9,990 bases of DNA, from NCBI GenBank assembly GCA_003818675.1, contig RPPD01000037.1, forward strand, positions 1-9,990, written 5' to 3'. Positions within the stretch are counted from its first letter, which is position 1. Every line of letters starts with the position of its first letter. The notes under the pieces are model-generated. The model saw only the letters and a list, made by a program, of their open reading frames with translations, had not been told where the DNA came from and did not search any database. This DNA is from Spirochaetaceae bacterium (lineage in GTDB: Bacteria; Spirochaetota; Spirochaetia; SZUA-6; RPPD01). Both the position numbers and the translations under genes were made by a program. Below, piece by piece: positions 1 through 5,867 of the stretch.

Positions 1-165
1 AAACTGAATGGTATGACTGATTATCCACAGGAATCCCATTTCAGCGGATGCCTGAAAGTGGAACCATGTGTCCGGATCATTGATCATGGATTCACTGTCG
101 GAAGAAGCAAAAGCAGCCGAGACACTTGCCAGAACCATTAATATAATGCAAACAAAGTTTTTCAT
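1..165 (-). CDS. Exported protein of unknown function, N-terminal part only
   Basis: The frame runs off the left edge, so only the first 55 residues are seen. It starts at ATG (163-165) behind a strong GGAGGAA ribosome binding site at 170-176. Residues 1-20 form a classical Sec signal peptide: Lys at position 3, a hydrophobic core, then a small-residue AFA site before SSDSES. There is no lipobox cysteine, so signal peptidase I cleavage is expected and the mature protein is periplasmic or in the outer membrane. The following residues (DPDTWFHFQASAEMGFLWII) are too few to name a family; an outer-membrane beta-barrel is possible but unproven. The gene lies 126 bases after the stop of the lipoprotein at 292-774, on the same strand, with no conserved promoter box in the gap, so it is probably the third gene of the unit starting at 1699. 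The gap holds a weak ACAGGA/TCCTGT hairpin (201-223). Confidence 0.75.
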   Translation of the reverse strand, partial: MKNFVCIILMVLASVSAAFASSDSESMINDPDTWFHFQASAEMGFLWIISHTIQF

Positions 166-291
166 TTAGTTCCTCCGCCTGTGCAGAATGTACTCAAGAA
201 ACAGGAGATATACAAGTTCCTGTTAAAAGCCCCGGCAGATGATGACCGGTGCAATCCCGTAATCCCCGGTCTCAAATGCCGTCAGCCTTGT

Positions 292-774
292 TCATATTCC
301 GTAATAGGTATACTCCCCGGAATAATGAAAACTGCAATCGACACCGTTGAAATTGAACTTGCCATCGATCTCAACCGATTCTCCGTGGACAAAGGAAACA
401 GTGAGACTGAGTGTGGCGAAATCACCGGGCACAATGGCATGCTGACCAGCCGGGAAATCCCGCAATATTCTGAAAAAACCCGAATCGTTGACTGCTGTCC
501 ATGTTCCCACGGGCACTTCATTTGCAGGTTGCGAGGGATCACCCTGGCCGTCGAACATGAATTCAACGTAATATTCGGTGTTGTTCTCATTGAAAATCAG
601 ATCGATCCATCTCGAACCGTCCTGATAATAAACCAATGCATTACCGGCAACCGGATGCCGGTCGCCATTGATTTCAATCACATTCGATGTTCCGGCGCCG
701 GCGGTCGGCGCCTCACAGGCAACGACCGCCGCGAGCAACAAGAGCAAGGGCATGATTTTCAGTGCAAGACGCAT
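292..774 (-). CDS. Small beta-rich lipoprotein, unknown function
   Basis: This encodes 160 residues from the ATG at 772-774, preceded by an AAAGGAG ribosome binding site. The frame stays open upstream to 810, but that longer start has no such site and would disturb the signal peptide. Residues 1-20 are a lipoprotein signal (MRLALKIMP, a run of leucines, then AAVVAC) with Cys20 as the lipidated residue. The mature part is predicted mainly beta, with an EVPVGTWT motif in the middle and a C-terminal IDGKFNFNGVDCSFHYSG segment. It is clearly paralogous to the lipoprotein at 3477-3974, which shares the GTWT motif, the spacing and the C-terminal IDG...F.F...C.F.YSG pattern. It lies 19 bases after the stop of the propeller gene at 794-1699 and is probably co-transcribed with it. 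I recognise no named family; an envelope binding or structural role is only inference. Confidence 0.85.
   Translation of the reverse strand: MRLALKIMPLLLLLAAVVACEAPTAGAGTSNVIEINGDRHPVAGNALVYYQDGSRWIDLIFNENNTEYYVEFMFDGQGDPSQPANEVPVGTWTAVNDSGFFRILRDFPAGQHAIVPGDFATLSLTVSFVHGESVEIDGKFNFNGVDCSFHYSGEYTYYGI
736..774 (-). repeat. Signal-peptide DNA module, copy 1
   Basis: These 39 bases encode the start codon and residues 1-13 of the lipoprotein at 292-774. They differ from 1661-1699 at a single position by hand alignment. The similarity continues upstream of the start codon through the TTTTCTCC ribosome binding region (to about 790), then stops. A more divergent third copy is at 3936-3974. The mature proteins of copies 1 and 2 are unrelated in fold, so the leader DNA is more conserved than the gene bodies. 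Confidence 0.85.
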
Positions 775-793
775 GTGGTTTTCTCCTTTATTT

Positions 794-1699
794 TTATTGG
801 TACAGCACAAGATCTTGCAGACCGGAAACGCTTATACTGGCTGTCGGCAGGCTCTCGAGTGTACCGGCCGAATCGACGATGCCGTATTGGTGTATTTTGC
901 CTATGTCTCCGCCCTCTGCCCACTGTACGACGAAAGCATAAGCGCCTGTGGAATCGATATTCATCCTCTGCGGAGCTCCTGTGAGCCCTGCGAGCGTAAG
1001 CATCGAGACACTGGACAGGGTTCCGTTTCCGGCAATCGAAAAGCGTTCAATTCCGTCTCCGCTCATGACATAGAGAACGGATCCATTGGAATTGATCGCG
1101 GAACCATGAGGGTTAACCCCGAGGGCTCAAGTGCTGCCGGATTCATGGCGGTCAATCCTCCGGTCGCACCGATGGTATATTGCAGTACGTTGTTCCCGCC
1201 CCAATCGCTGCCGTAAAAATACTTGTCGGCCTGATCCGTCACAAGGCCGAACATCCGCCCCGATCCCGTAGTTGTGCGAGTCCAGCATGTAGGCGTAATT
1301 CCCCGAAGGATGAATGACGAGTTTTAAAGGATATTCGGCAAACAATACCGAAGGAACCGACATCGCGCTGAGCGTGCCGTTGGGTCCGACTTTGTACTGG
1401 TAAATATATCCCTCAGTTGTCGTGCAGCACATCACATAGAGTGCGTTTTTCGACGGATACGCGGTAATCCCGGTAGTCAGAACCGGAATGGACAATGAGT
1501 CGACAGGGACCACGCCGTTTCGGCTGACACTGTAACTCCTGATCACTCCGCCGTAGTATGTTTGGGTATTGGTGATGCCGTATGCGAACTTTGCCGCGGG
1601 ATCCGTGAGCGACGCCAGAGGATCAGCCGGCTCCATCGGGCATCCAGCAAACGATATAAACAATAAGAGCAAGGGCATGATTTTCAGTGCAAGACGCAT
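794..1699 (-). pseudogene. Beta-propeller (lactonase-fold) lipoprotein, two frameshifts
   Basis: The reading frame starts at ATG 1697-1699 behind a GGAGAAAAC ribosome binding site and encodes a lipoprotein signal ending FISFAGC (Cys20). Propeller-like blades follow, with repeated patterns such as YPSKNALYVM, IHPSGNYAYM, INSNGSVLYVM and IDSTGAYAFVV, each followed by I.QY.V..NGTL-type strands. This pattern is typical of the seven-bladed 6-phosphogluconolactonase/YncE-like group. At the C run 1258-1261 the frame shifts: removing one G restores ...YGIGRMFGLVTDQ. At the C run 1117-1120 it shifts back: adding one G restores ...EPSGVNPHGSAINSNG. The two indels cancel, so the repaired gene is 301 codons ending at TAA 794-796. 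As read, the frame terminates at 1127-1129. Either two homopolymer errors in the assembly or a decaying or phase-varying gene could explain this. Enzyme activity is not shown; many lipid-anchored propellers of this type are binding or scaffold proteins. First gene of its transcription unit. Confidence 0.75.
1661..1699 (-). repeat. Signal-peptide DNA module, copy 2
   Basis: This encodes residues 1-13 of the propeller lipoprotein and matches 736-774 at 38 of 39 bases by hand count. Similarity extends upstream through the ribosome binding site. The two proteins share only this leader. Confidence 0.85.
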
Positions 1700-1724
1700 T
1701 TTGTTTTCTCCTTTTTCTGCCGGA

Positions 1725-1774
1725 AATGTAGCAATGTGCAGCTTTTCTGTATATGGGGAATTTCTCCCTATTTT
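1725..1774 (-). promoter_or_regulatory. Promoter with 18-base box, unit 1699 to the left edge
   Basis: On the minus strand the box AAAATAGGGAGAAATTCC occupies 1757-1774. Three bases later comes TATACA (1748-1753) as a -35, then a 17-base spacer and TACATT (1725-1730) as a -10. The start codon of the propeller gene follows 25 bases after the -10. An opposing copy of the box core, GGGAGAAATCC, lies on the plus strand at 1780-1790, making an inverted pair found only at this site. Regulatory function is inferred from the five-fold recurrence of the same layout in the window. Confidence 0.6.
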
Positions 1775-1797
1775 GGATCGGGAGAAATCCGGAACCG

Positions 1798-1878
1798 GAC
1801 AGGATTAACAGGATCCACAGGATCAGGTTTTCCGTATTATATTGACCAAATTATCCCGTCAATCATGTAAATCCTGTC
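1798..1878. repeat. Intergenic inverted repeat of AGGATTAACAGGAT type
   Basis: The left arm GACAGGATTAACAGGAT (1798-1814) is followed by a further partial unit, CCACAGGATCAGG. The right arm ATCATGTAAATCCTGTC (1862-1878) is its imperfect reverse complement, with about three mismatches in 17. Between them lies AT-rich sequence. The units have a period of about 9 bases (ACAGGATTA, ACAGGATCC, ACAGGATCA). From memory, similar arrays of 'aggat-taac-aggat' with inverted partners are scattered in intergenic DNA of many environmental bacteria. No open frame covers it, and it sits between two minus-strand transcription units. Confidence 0.5.
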
Positions 1879-1910
1879 TAAATTTCTTTCATCCGTGTCA
1901 CACTGTGTGT

Positions 1911-1938
1911 GCGCGGTGCGAACTGTAGTTCGCGCGCG
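1911..1938 (-). terminator. GC-rich hairpin after the GH5 gene, possible terminator
   Basis: A six-base-pair stem GCGAAC/GTTCGC (1918-1923 with 1928-1933) closes a TGTA tetraloop and can be extended with GCGC/GCGC pairs and a bulge. It lies 15 bases past the stop of the GH5 gene at 1954. There is no U-run directly after it on the minus strand, so intrinsic termination is uncertain; it may instead stabilise the 3' end of the mRNA. Confidence 0.35.
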
Positions 1939-1953
1939 CGAGCATCAGTTAAT

Positions 1954-3447
1954 TCAATAAGTCGCATCAATGACAAAGGCATTGCCCTGCACCAAAGTAT
2001 TGAATTCAGTGCGCGCCACAGAGCCGTCATAGCAGTACAGCCAGAAACGGACATTTGCCGCGATATAGTCATGCAACTCGGTATTGGAAACAAAATTCTG
2101 GCGGCCGTCGTTCTGGCCCCATGTGCCGAGGGTGATCCGGTCTGTAGATCCAGCCGGTTCCATTTCCACACGGTTGATATTTCCGGCTGTTTCTTCGACG
2201 TTGTCCATCTCGATCTGCAGCCACCAGGGATTGTCGTCCGAGACATCAAACATCCGGATGGAGAGTCCACCCGGATTCCAGTCCGGGTCCGGGCTCAAAG
2301 CCGGCGGAGCCGCAGGCAGAGCAGGCAGGGCGGTGGTAAAAACCGTGGCCTCCTGGGCGCGGGCCAGGAACGGGACCACAGTCTGGCCGAACACGGCATA
2401 GGGCATGCTGCTGTCCGCGGAATCGTACACGATGTACTGGTAATGCCCGCTGGAGTTGTACCACATCCAGGCAAGCCATCCCACGCCATGCGATTCAAGC
2501 TGTGACAGAAGTATGTCGTCCGGGCAGCCGGCCGGGGCGGCCTGGTGATTGAACTCGCCGGATATGACAGGAGCATCGAGCTGGGTCGTCAGGAAGTCGA
2601 GGCCGGTGTCCACGTGGTAATAGTCCAGTCCGTCCGTGTACTGCGGATCACCGGGCGTAACCCAGCCGTCATACATGTGGAAGGAAAAGACAATGTTTTT
2701 CTGGGGATCAGAATTAAAAACCGCCATGTAATAGGACGCGTCAATGATGACTTGCCCCCATTGGATGGAGTCGATGACCAGGGTGTTCCGGATGCCTGCG
2801 GCACGCAAAGCCGCGACCGCGTCGATATAAGTGTCGCGCCAGAGCTCTGCTGACCCATCAAACCCGGCGCCATCTGTTCCCATGTTGCACCATTCATTCG
2901 AGATATTGACGATCGCGTATTTCTCAAACTCAGAGAGCCAAGAATTCTCTCCGATCCAGAAGTTGACCGCCTCGGCGATCTTGGCCGGATCATTGCTGCC
3001 CGTGGCATTGTGGAATTCCACGACCGGGACCACATGCCAGCGGACATACTCGGCCACGACCGCGCGCCGCTCAGCCGTTGTGAAGCGAATGCCTTCGGGG
3101 TCCTCGAATTCATCGGCACTGCCCCGTTTCCCGAATACGCAGCGGACAGTGTTGGCGCCGGACAGCCTGATGTACGGGATGGAATCCATGTCCACAGTCT
3201 CCCCGTTGTTCCACCAGTGATTGGCATTGACCCCGCGCATCAAAAACTCGGCGCCTTCGGCGTCATAAAGTGTTTTTCCGACTACAAAAAACCCGGTACT
3301 GGTGTTGTAGGAAGGTCTTTCGCTGGGCGTGCTTGTTTCCGGGGGCTGAATGGCCGAGCATCCCGCGCTGCCGAGGACAAGAGCCGTTCCCATAATAAGG
3401 CACAGTAAAAAGCGCAGAACTACTGTTTGTCGGAAAACTTGTTTCAT
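1954..3447 (-). CDS. GH5 endo-beta-glycanase lipoprotein, probably a beta-mannanase
   Basis: This encodes 497 residues, starting at ATG 3445-3447 with AGAGGAG just upstream. A start at 3480 would overlap the neighbouring gene and lacks a site. The protein has a lipoprotein signal ending GSAGC (Cys30), a short Ser/Thr/Pro linker, and then a GH5 (clan A, TIM-barrel) domain at about residues 50-350. Family residues are visible: MRG with Arg71, FHNATG (His146), the acid/base Glu185 in SNEW, HMY (His257, Tyr259), the nucleophile Glu298 in SGEF, and WLAW (Trp327). The opening GFFVVGKTLYDAEG and the VINADP-like FNSDPQKN pattern resemble bacterial GH5_8 mannanases more than cellulases. An Ala/Pro linker (about 372-388) joins a C-terminal beta-rich domain (about 390-497) that may bind carbohydrate but matches no module I know. 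It would cut beta-1,4-mannan or a related glucan at the cell surface. It lies 29 bases after the lipoprotein gene 3477-3974, in one operon. GH5 is firm; the substrate is inferred. Confidence 0.85.
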   Translation of the reverse strand: MKQVFRQTVVLRFLLCLIMGTALVLGSAGCSAIQPPETSTPSERPSYNTSTGFFVVGKTLYDAEGAEFLMRGVNANHWWNNGETVDMDSIPYIRLSGANTVRCVFGKRGSADEFEDPEGIRFTTAERRAVVAEYVRWHVVPVVEFHNATGSNDPAKIAEAVNFWIGENSWLSEFEKYAIVNISNEWCNMGTDGAGFDGSAELWRDTYIDAVAALRAAGIRNTLVIDSIQWGQVIIDASYYMAVFNSDPQKNIVFSFHMYDGWVTPGDPQYTDGLDYYHVDTGLDFLTTQLDAPVISGEFNHQAAPAGCPDDILLSQLESHGVGWLAWMWYNSSGHYQYIVYDSADSSMPYAVFGQTVVPFLARAQEATVFTTALPALPAAPPALSPDPDWNPGGLSIRMFDVSDDNPWWLQIEMDNVEETAGNINRVEMEPAGSTDRITLGTWGQNDGRQNFVSNTELHDYIAANVRFWLYCYDGSVARTEFNTLVQGNAFVIDATY

Positions 3448-3476
3448 ACAATGCTCCTCTATCTCCTGTGAGTCAC

Positions 3477-3974
3477 TCAACTCGGTGTATACACATATGG
3501 TCCGGAATAGTTAAAGACACAATTTGTATTGTCGAATGTAAAAGTCCCATCAATTGTTATTACGCCCCCCGTAATACCGGATATTTTGATGTCAATGGAA
3601 TAACTGTTCGAAGAGACCTGCCAGTTGAAAATAGAGCTGCCGCTCGGAATGACACAGTTAACATTCTCAAACTCATTTTCTCTCAGGATAGTCCATGTCC
3701 CCAAAGGTATTTCATCCTCCTGATTATTGAAGGCAAGCCGCAGGCTGCAGGGCGTTCCACCGTCAAGAAAGTACAAATAAAGCCAGCGATACCCTTCAGA
3801 AGAATAGATGGTTACCGGGATCACACTCAATGTATAACCGAGGCCATTTATGCGGATCTGGTTTGACAGTCCGGTTTCTGTATGCACCGGCTTTACACTC
3901 GAAACAGGACTTTCGCAGGCCAAAACTGCCGCGAGCAACAAGAGCAGAGACATGATTTTTACCACAAGACGCAT
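3477..3974 (-). CDS. Small beta-rich lipoprotein, paralogue of 292-774
   Basis: This encodes 165 residues from ATG 3972-3974, with an AAAGGAG ribosome binding site upstream; an in-frame upstream ATG at 4001 lacks one. The signal MRLVVKIMS plus leucines and AVLAC gives a lipidated Cys20, the same position as in the two related leaders. The mature part is beta-rich, with EIPLGTWT in the middle and a C-terminal IDGTFTFDNTNCVFNYSG segment. These two landmarks align with EVPVGTWT and IDGKFNFNGVDCSFHYSG of the lipoprotein at 292-774. It is the first gene of an operon with the GH5 enzyme and is driven by the box promoter 4083-4131, so it may help bind or display the enzyme's substrate. That is inference; I recognise no named domain. 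Confidence 0.85.
   Translation of the reverse strand: MRLVVKIMSLLLLLAAVLACESPVSSVKPVHTETGLSNQIRINGLGYTLSVIPVTIYSSEGYRWLYLYFLDGGTPCSLRLAFNNQEDEIPLGTWTILRENEFENVNCVIPSGSSIFNWQVSSNSYSIDIKISGITGGVITIDGTFTFDNTNCVFNYSGPYVYTPS
3936..3974 (-). repeat. Signal-peptide DNA module, copy 3 (divergent)
   Basis: This encodes residues 1-13 of the lipoprotein at 3477-3974. It aligns without gaps with 736-774 and 1661-1699, sharing CAACAAGAGCA, CATGATTTT and CAAGACGCAT blocks on the plus strand, but with several differences between them. The similarity to copy 1 also covers the ATCTCCTTTA ribosome binding region upstream. Confidence 0.65.
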
Positions 3975-4082
3975 GTTGTGATCTCCTTTATGCTTTTCCA
4001 TTTTGTACCGATTCAGCCAAAGTGTATCCGGCTTTCAGCAATCCAGGAATATTCCTTTCGGCATGTTTTCGATTCTGCCGAA

Positions 4083-4131
4083 AATGTACCCCCGGGGGCA
4101 GGATTTTGCATCGGGGATTTCTCCCTATTTT
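4083..4131 (-). promoter_or_regulatory. Promoter with 18-base box, lipoprotein-GH5 operon
   Basis: On the minus strand the box reads AAAATAGGGAGAAATCCC (4114-4131). Two bases later comes ATGCAA (4106-4111) as a -35, then a 17-base spacer and TACATT (4083-4088) as a -10. The same TACATT hexamer, followed by a near-identical TTYCGGCAGAA, is found in the 1725-1774 promoter. The untranslated leader to the start at 3974 is the longest of the five, about 100 bases. The box overlaps neither gene and begins next to the terminator of the upstream unit. Confidence 0.6.
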
Positions 4132-4132
4132 G

Positions 4133-4168
4133 AATAAAAAGCCGGCATAAAGCGCCGGCTGTTGTTTT
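4133..4168 (-). terminator. Rho-independent terminator after the lectin-like gene
   Basis: A perfect seven-pair stem AGCCGGC/GCCGGCT (4140-4146 with 4154-4160) closes a seven-base loop. On the minus strand it is followed by a run of T (from the As at 4136-4140). On the plus strand it is followed by GTTGTTTTTT, so it could work in both directions. It lies 30 bases past the stop at 4191, and the next unit's box starts immediately after it. Confidence 0.8.
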
Positions 4169-4190
4169 TTCCTTGTTTCATCCCTGATTT

Positions 4191-4841
4191 TCAATCGTCA
4201 GTCGACCAATGGATATCCCACTGTGCGCTATACCAGTACGTGGGCGCATTGTAATACTGGGGCACCCCGATTTGGGACTCGGTATTAACCGCCCAGGACG
4301 GGAGGTATTTGAATGCCCGGTTTTTCATCTGGTAAAAATTGTCATAAGGCCATTCATTGTCAGTTGTTATATACTGGAAATACCACTGCAGTCTTGCATC
4401 TGAAACATTGGTATTTTTCGGCACGGTATACAAGAACAGTCCAAGATCACCCTCTCCATTATCATCGCAAGCCAGATAATAATCGTAGGTTTGGTCCAAT
4501 CTGTAATTTATATTCCTGAAAAAATAGTACCCATTATAGTAGATTACCTCCCACTGTAAAGACAGCCAGGGAGCGGTCATCTGGGCATACTCAACCAGCA
4601 GTGAATAATATCCATCCACCACAATGTTGTTGCTGTACCAGCGACATCGCAGATTGCAGGTGTCTATCAGTAATCCGCCTGCGATTGCCCGATCACTTGC
4701 ATAAATACCGCGGGCAGGGGTCAATCCGTCCGGGGCAACGTCAAGTTCACCGGTTTGAGTCCCTTCCATGCTGCAACCGGCAAGCATACCGATGAGCATG
4801 ATCGATAACAGAAGGGACAGCTTGAAAAATTTTCTTTTCAT
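4191..4841 (-). CDS. Lipoprotein with probable ricin-type beta-trefoil fold
   Basis: This encodes 216 residues from ATG 4839-4841, with GAAAGGAG upstream; the frame opens earlier at 4862, but that start would put the ribosome site inside the gene. The signal MKRKFFKLSL... ends GMLAGC with lipidated Cys23. The mature protein is extremely rich in Tyr and Trp. Three QW motifs occur at about residues 96-97, 152-153 and 207-208, a spacing of 55-56. After the first two, YYFFRNINY...YYLAC and NFYQMKNRAFKYLP repeat a Y.F.N......YL pattern. Evenly spaced Q(x)W motifs with Y.I.N...GKYL strands are the hallmark of ricin-type beta-trefoil lectins, so surface carbohydrate binding is likely. Two cysteines near residues 62 and 66 could form a disulphide. 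It is a single-gene unit with its own box promoter and terminator. The fold call is by eye; the sugar is unknown. Confidence 0.75.
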   Translation of the reverse strand: MKRKFFKLSLLLSIMLIGMLAGCSMEGTQTGELDVAPDGLTPARGIYASDRAIAGGLLIDTCNLRCRWYSNNIVVDGYYSLLVEYAQMTAPWLSLQWEVIYYNGYYFFRNINYRLDQTYDYYLACDDNGEGDLGLFLYTVPKNTNVSDARLQWYFQYITTDNEWPYDNFYQMKNRAFKYLPSWAVNTESQIGVPQYYNAPTYWYSAQWDIHWSTDD

Positions 4842-4894
4842 TTTCAAATCTCCTTTCAGCAAATTTCAGGTTTGTAATGAACCTGTAAAGCCAA

Positions 4895-4943
4895 ACCATA
4901 CCAATTCAGGCTTTGTTTGCAATCAGGAGTTTCTCCCTATTCT
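4895..4943 (-). promoter_or_regulatory. Promoter with 18-base box, lectin-like lipoprotein
   Basis: On the minus strand the box is AGAATAGGGAGAAACTCC (4926-4943), the most divergent of the five. Three bases later comes TTGCAA (4917-4922) as a -35, a 16-base spacer and TATGGT (4895-4900) as a -10. The start codon at 4841 follows about 53 bases later. It forms one half of a divergent intergenic region with the plus-strand promoter at 5055-5104. Confidence 0.6.
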
Positions 4944-4980
4944 GAAAAAAACTGTATACTCCCATGAAAGCTGCCAAGAC

Positions 4981-5081
4981 GCCACTCATGCCAAAAAGCA
5001 CATATCCAATTTGTCCACATTGAGCTAAATTCCCGGTGATTTAGGGAATTTCATAAAATAGGGAGAAATTCCTTATTGAAA
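4981..5081 (+). repeat. 101-base duplicated promoter region, copy 1
   Basis: This aligns without gaps to 5767-5867, with about 84% identity by hand count. Its right end contains the 18-base box (5055-5072) and the -35 of the downstream gene. It also contains an inverted pair, GGAATTTC (5045-5052) and GAAATTCC (5065-5072), around the AAAATAGGG core. Similarity ends at the -35, before the coding regions, and the genes downstream of the two copies are not obviously related. Confidence 0.75.
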
Positions 5082-5104
5082 TTTTCTTTGTCGCCATATA
5101 TTTT
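5055..5104 (+). promoter_or_regulatory. Promoter with 18-base box, small lipoprotein 5138
   Basis: The box AAAATAGGGAGAAATTCC is at 5055-5072. Three bases later comes TTGAAA (5076-5081) as a -35, a 17-base spacer and TATTTT (5099-5104) as a -10. This is the best sigma-70-like match among the five copies. The start codon is 33 bases beyond the -10. Confidence 0.65.
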
Positions 5105-5137
5105 TCGCGACACAATATATTAATGGAGGATTGAAAC

Positions 5138-5589
5138 ATGCTTAAACCAATTCTGTATACCTGCATACTGGCATCAATCGGGCTCTTGATTGCGGGTTGT
5201 GCAGTTTTACCGCAGGACGGTACCATAACAATTGACATTACAAATTTCACCGAGGCGAATTTGGGACGGATAGGGCGCACCTAAGCGATGGATCGGGCAG
5301 TTTTATCGCCATAACAAGCAGTACGCTCGACGGACAGATCAATTTAGGCACAGGTGCTGCCATCCTCCGCGACGAATCCGATCCGGCACTGGCGAGACCA
5401 TTTATCGCCCAGGGCGGCAAGTCATATAGCATGCTTGTATTCATTGACAGTAACGATAATGGAAATATCACTGACCCCGGGTCCTACAGAATAAATTCGC
5501 TTGTGATCGGCGAATGGGTGAGAGTTACAATTGATGGAGACCTTGTCCTGCACTACACTGAGGATGATTTCACGATAATTCTTCCCTGA
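5138..5589 (+). pseudogene. Small lipoprotein with a one-base frameshift
   Basis: ATG 5138-5140 follows TGGAGGA and opens a lipoprotein signal (MLKPILYT... ending LLIAGC, Cys21). As read, the frame stops at TAA 5282-5284 after 48 codons. The next frame then stays open without a stop to TGA 5587-5589 and is clearly coding: SGSFIAITSS, GGKSYSMLVFIDSNDNGNIT, GEWVRVTIDGDLVLHY. One missing base at about 5255-5265 (for example GCGAATTTGGG for GCGAAATTTGGG) would join the two into a 150-residue protein. The FIDSNDNGNITDPG segment resembles the calcium-binding loop of EF-hand-like or dockerin-like small exported proteins. Either an assembly error or a recent knock-out would fit. It is the first plus-strand gene after the divergent region and a single-gene unit with a following hairpin. 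Function unknown. Confidence 0.7.
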
Positions 5590-5598
5590 AGAAATGTT

Positions 5599-5631
5599 GA
5601 AGCAAGCCGGCGAAACACGCCGGTTTGCTTC
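5599..5631 (+). terminator. Long hairpin after gene 5138-5589
   Basis: The arms GAAGCAAGCCGGCG (5599-5612) and CGCCGGTTTGCTTC (5618-5631) pair over 14 positions, with one G-T wobble and an AAACA loop, ten bases past the TGA. The T-run (5647-5651) is 15 bases away rather than adjacent, so termination may be partly factor-dependent. The rest of 5632-5766 shows nothing recognisable. Confidence 0.65.
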
Positions 5632-5766
5632 AGAGGCTATAGCTGATTTTTGTTATACAAACCGTTTTATGGCAGAACCGGGGCTGTTGGCCGAAACGGT
5701 ATCATTCATTTATTGAAATGCAATCGGTATTCCCTGCTGATTCTGTTGCGTATTTTTTACATTCTT

Positions 5767-5867
5767 GCCACCCATACCGAAAGGCACATAGCCAATTTGT
5801 ACACATTCCCCTAAATTTCCGGTGATTTGACGAATTTCGTAAAATAGGGAGAAATTCCCTATTAAAA
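5767..5867 (+). repeat. 101-base duplicated promoter region, copy 2
   Basis: This is the second copy of 4981-5081, ungapped with about 16 differences. It contains box 5841-5858 and the inverted pair GAATTTC (5832-5838) and GAAATTC (5851-5857). It ends at the -35 hexamer of the operon at 5923. Confidence 0.75.

Noticed and set aside
201..223. ACAGGA/TCCTGT hairpin between 165 and 292
   Set aside because: Six pairs with an 11-base loop and no T-run is too weak to call a terminator; it is mentioned only under the gene.
181..1216. Open frames on the plus strand (181-984 and 668-1216)
   Set aside because: They lie antisense to the lipoprotein and propeller genes, have no ribosome binding sites, and their translations are rich in Cys/Arg without fold-like patterns.
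2084..3227. Several long open frames on both strands inside the GH5 gene
   Set aside because: The GH5 frame has catalytic motifs, a signal peptide and a ribosome site; the others are a by-product of its GC-rich codons.
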